In this document: in pieces, positions 34,440 to 38,232 of the stretch
Layout: the number at the start of each line of letters is the position of its first letter
Position numbering within the stretch: position 1 is the stretch's first letter
Assembly: GCA_030535375.1 (NCBI GenBank)
Contig: JAUNJB010000008.1
Span: 1-38,232, forward strand
Reading direction: 5' to 3'
Origin: Clostridia bacterium
GTDB taxonomy: Bacteria; Bacillota; Clostridia; Christensenellales; Aristaeellaceae
Length of the DNA: 38,232 bases
The notes under the pieces: model-generated
What the model saw: the letters and a program-made list of their open reading frames with translations, nothing else
What the model was told of the DNA's origin: nothing
Databases searched by the model: none
Position numbers and translations under genes: made by a program

Positions 34440-34685
34440 ATGCATGAAGCTCTTGCCGACGTTGACCGACGAGTAGTCGGAACCAAGCAGCTCCTGCGCG
34501 CGCTTGACGAGGGAAGGATTGCCCACGCCTATGTCGCCGCGGATGCGGATCTGCTTTTGACCAAGCGCGTGGTTGATCGCTGCTACGACATGAATATCCC
34601 CTGCACCCAGGTGGAAAGCATGGAAAAGCTCGGACATGCGTGCGGTATCGACGTGAAGGCGGCAGCCGCGGGCCTGCTCAAATAA
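34440..34685 (+). CDS. L7Ae-like RNA-binding protein (YbxF/RplGB type)
   Basis: This 81-residue protein belongs to the L7Ae/L30e kink-turn-binding family. [27 protein letters not shown] and the C-terminal LGHACGID are typical. It corresponds to the gene between rpoC and rpsL in Firmicutes; in Bacillus the protein binds kink-turns and associates with ribosomes. The ATG at 34440 follows AAGGAAG by 9 bases. Here rpoC does not precede it. Confidence 0.92.
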   Translation: MHEALADVDRRVVGTKQLLRALDEGRIAHAYVAADADLLLTKRVVDRCYDMNIPCTQVESMEKLGHACGIDVKAAAAGLLK

Positions 34686-34706
34686 GGCGGCGGCTGTACA
34701 TACAAA

Positions 34707-34734
34707 CCGGCTGCTCCGGCACGCCGGCTCTTTT
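34707..34734 (+). terminator. terminator/attenuator between the L7Ae-like gene and rpsL
   Basis: Bases 34707-34714 pair with 34719-34727 (8 bp, TCCG loop, bulged C at 34722), followed by CTCTTTT. It is immediately followed by a GCGC stem with a GAAA tetraloop (34736-34747). Partial termination is likely, since the downstream genes are essential. Confidence 0.6.
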
Positions 34735-34750
34735 GGCGCGAAAGCGCAAA

Positions 34751-34759
34751 TGCTATGAT
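34751..34759 (+). promoter_or_regulatory. possible extended -10 promoter for rpsL
   Basis: TG-C-TATGAT at 34751-34759 fits an extended -10, with no good -35. A 5-bp CCCGG/CCGGG hairpin (34760-34773) would sit at the start of the transcript. It would allow rpsL transcription independent of the attenuator at 34707. Confidence 0.35.
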
Positions 34760-34840
34760 CCCGGGCTTCCGGGTTCATATAGATCAATCAGCAAGCAAGT
34801 GTTCCAAGATTTTGTACGAAGAAATATAGGAGGTGCTTCC

Positions 34841-35215
34841 ATGCCTACGATCAACCAGTTGATCCGCAACGGAAGAAAAGCGATCGCTGCAAAGCCGACC
34901 GCACCCATCCTGCAGAAGTGCCCGCAGAAGCGCGGTGTCTGCCTCTCGGTGAAGACCACCACGCCGAAGAAGCCGAACTCGGCTCTGCGTAAGATCGCCC
35001 GTGTCCGCCTGACCAACGGCGTCGAAGGTACCTGCTACATCCCCGGCATCGGCCACAACCTGCAGGAGCACTCTGTCGTGCTCATCCGCGGCGGCCGTGT
35101 TCGTGACCTGCCTGGCGTTCGTTACCACATCATCCGTGGTGCGCTCGACGCCGCGGGCGTGGCCAAGCGCATGCAGGCCCGCTCCAAGTACGGCGCGAAG
35201 CGCCCGAAGAAGTAA
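34841..35215 (+). CDS. rpsL: ribosomal protein S12 (uS12) with Arg at position 88
   Basis: S12 (124 residues) controls decoding accuracy. [18 protein letters not shown] at the start, [19 protein letters not shown] (Lys43 intact), [17 protein letters not shown] and [19 protein letters not shown] are canonical. Codon 88 (35102-35104) is CGT, arginine, where most bacteria have lysine. Lys-to-Arg at this place gives streptomycin resistance in Escherichia coli and Mycobacterium tuberculosis. AGGAGG precedes the ATG at 34841. Confidence 0.98.
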   Translation: MPTINQLIRNGRKAIAAKPTAPILQKCPQKRGVCLSVKTTTPKKPNSALRKIARVRLTNGVEGTCYIPGIGHNLQEHSVVLIRGGRVRDLPGVRYHIIRGALDAAGVAKRMQARSKYGAKRPKK

Positions 35216-35470
35216 TTCTTCCGGGAAGATAAGTGGCGCCCTCCCAGTATCGGAGGTGTCGTCGGCCTGAAAGGGTGGCCGGTCGCGAAGCCGGGCTCAG
35301 GGCGCGTGCTGGAACAGCGCGCCGCAGGCCCCGCGGGCAGGACCGTGTGCTAGATCCGCAAAGAATCGCTGCTGTTGCTGAGGCGGCGGTTTTGCGGCCG
35401 ATCAGGCCATGCTGCAAGAAAACCGGAACGGACAAGCTTCCGTTCCCGACAATGTCCAGGAGGTAAACCC
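35216..35470 (+). promoter_or_regulatory. structured rpsL-rpsG spacer, possible S7 control region
   Basis: The 255-base spacer has no gene. It contains stems at 35240-35244/35252-35256, 35304-35310/35316-35322 and a perfect 8-bp stem at 35425-35432/35439-35446, 12 bases before the AGGAGG of rpsG (35458-35463). In Escherichia coli, S7 binds the spacer between rpsL and rpsG to repress translation; here an analogous role is inferred. Confidence 0.4.
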
Positions 35471-35941
35471 ATGCCAAGACGTGGTTTTGTACCGAAGCGC
35501 GAAGTGCTGCCGGATCCGGTTTACGGCAACACTGTCGTCACCAAGCTGATCAATCAGATCATGCTCGACGGAAAGCGCGGCATCGCGCAGTCCGTCTGCT
35601 ACGAAGCGTTTGAAATGCTGGCCGCCAAGACCGGCAAGGACGCGATGGAAGTGTTCACCGCCGGCCTGCAGAACATTCTGCCGAGCCTCGAGGTGAAGGC
35701 CCGCCGTGTCGGCGGCGCGACCTACCAGGTCCCGATCGAGATCCGCCCGGAGCGCCGCCAGACTCTGGCCCTGCGCTGGCTGGTTGACTTCTCCCGCAAG
35801 CGCGGTGAGAAGACCATGGCGGAGCGCCTGTGCGCCGAGATCATCGACGCGAGCAACAACACCGGCGCGGCTGTCAAGCGCAAGGAAGAGATGCACCGTA
35901 TGGCCGAGGCCAACAAGGCTTTCGCCCATTATCGCTGGTAA
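35471..35941 (+). CDS. rpsG: ribosomal protein S7 (uS7)
   Basis: S7 (156 residues) organises the 3' domain of 16S rRNA at the exit channel. [60 protein letters not shown] and the C-terminal KKRE-type region [19 protein letters not shown] are complete. AGGAGG lies 7 bases before the ATG at 35471. Confidence 0.98.
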   Translation: MPRRGFVPKREVLPDPVYGNTVVTKLINQIMLDGKRGIAQSVCYEAFEMLAAKTGKDAMEVFTAGLQNILPSLEVKARRVGGATYQVPIEIRPERRQTLALRWLVDFSRKRGEKTMAERLCAEIIDASNNTGAAVKRKEEMHRMAEANKAFAHYRW

Positions 35942-35952
35942 TTCCGTAGCGG

Positions 35953-35982
35953 GGGCGCCGCGGACATGCGCCGCGGCCGCCC
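35953..35982 (+). promoter_or_regulatory. strong hairpin in the rpsG-fusA spacer
   Basis: Bases 35953-35963 pair with 35971-35976 and 35978-35982 (11 bp, one bulged C at 35977). It leaves only eight bases before the AGGAG of fusA. No T-run follows. Confidence 0.55.
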
Positions 35983-36003
35983 AGACAAAAAGGAGTATTG
36001 AAC

Positions 36004-38085
<2,082 letters not shown>

Positions 38086-38108
38086 GTCCGATCTTCGCTG
38101 TCCTGCGC

Positions 38109-38162
38109 ATTTGATGCGCGCAGGCGGCTCTGTTCCACAAAAATATGCCGGATAAACCGGCA
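38109..38162 (+). promoter_or_regulatory. two hairpins in the fusA-tuf spacer
   Basis: A stem with GCGCAT/ATGCGC around TTG near 38105-38119 is followed by a perfect 6-bp stem at 38146-38151/38157-38162. The second ends just before the GGAGG of tuf. They may serve as mRNA processing or stability elements. Confidence 0.4.
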
Positions 38163-38178
38163 CATGGAGGAAACCAAA

Positions 38179-38232
38179 ATGGCGAAGCAAAAGTTTGAGC
38201 GCACCAAGCCGCATGTCAACATCGGCACGATC
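38179..38232 (+). CDS. tuf: elongation factor Tu, first 18 codons only
   Basis: The protein start MAKQKFERTKPHVNIGTI is the EF-Tu N-terminus up to the strand before the P-loop; the rest is beyond the right edge. GGAGG precedes the ATG at 38179. Position after fusA is the standard one. Confidence 0.95.
   Translation, partial: MAKQKFERTKPHVNIGTI

Noticed and set aside
35233-35466. Small protein between rpsL and rpsG
   Set aside because: The frame has no ribosome-binding site and a composition expected from structured GC-rich RNA.

Overview
The window reads as chromosomal DNA of a GC-rich, strictly Firmicutes-type (Clostridia-like, probably anaerobic) bacterium. The evidence is the uninterrupted S10-spc-alpha ribosomal block in Firmicutes order with a KOW-domain gene between map and infA, a zinc-type S14, AGGAGG ribosome-binding sites before nearly every gene, the acetylase-type lysine/diaminopimelate pathway (DapH), and a PurF with the iron-sulfur cysteines. 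An uncultured Christensenellales-like lineage is my guess; the sequence alone does not settle it. Every gene I can support is on the + strand.

Layout: (1) 3-533, the 3' end of an L,D-transpeptidase. (2) 837-4100, a polar amino-acid ABC importer (ATPase, binding protein, two permeases), with an internal hairpin and an internal terminator around the binding-protein gene and a strong terminator at the end. (3) 4140-4720, a gene-poor AT-rich stretch with two 21-bp direct repeats and a near-consensus promoter with an A/T-rich upstream element. (4) 4721-20504, 31 genes from rpsJ to rplQ, including secY, adk, map, infA and rpoA, ended by an 18-bp-stem terminator. (5) 20631-22073, a GMP-synthase-like gene whose glutaminase half has lost its catalytic residues and whose XMP-binding signatures are altered. 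(6) 22319-29896, a purine cluster purE-purF-purM-purN, a tandem-GNAT acetyltransferase gene, then purH-purD. The usual purK/B/C/S/Q/L genes are not here. (7) 30235-32517, dapA-dapB-dapH, preceded by a long structured leader and a hairpin that holds the dapA ribosome-binding site in its loop. (8) 32637-34292, a membrane-anchored CotH-kinase-family protein. (9) 34440 to the right edge, the str-type operon: L7Ae-like protein, rpsL, rpsG, fusA and the first 18 codons of tuf.

Functionally the window is mostly growth machinery: ribosome assembly, protein export, nucleotide supply and cell-wall/lysine precursor synthesis. Promoters and terminators divide it into clear transcription units. The least ordinary parts are the degenerate GuaA-like protein, ribosomal protein S12 with arginine at position 88 (a streptomycin-resistance residue elsewhere), the rpoA-rplQ spacer with mutually exclusive RNA stems, and the structured leaders of dapA and rpsG.

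I see no mobile element, CRISPR array, tRNA or rRNA, and no clear sign of horizontal transfer. I found no convincing new multi-gene system.
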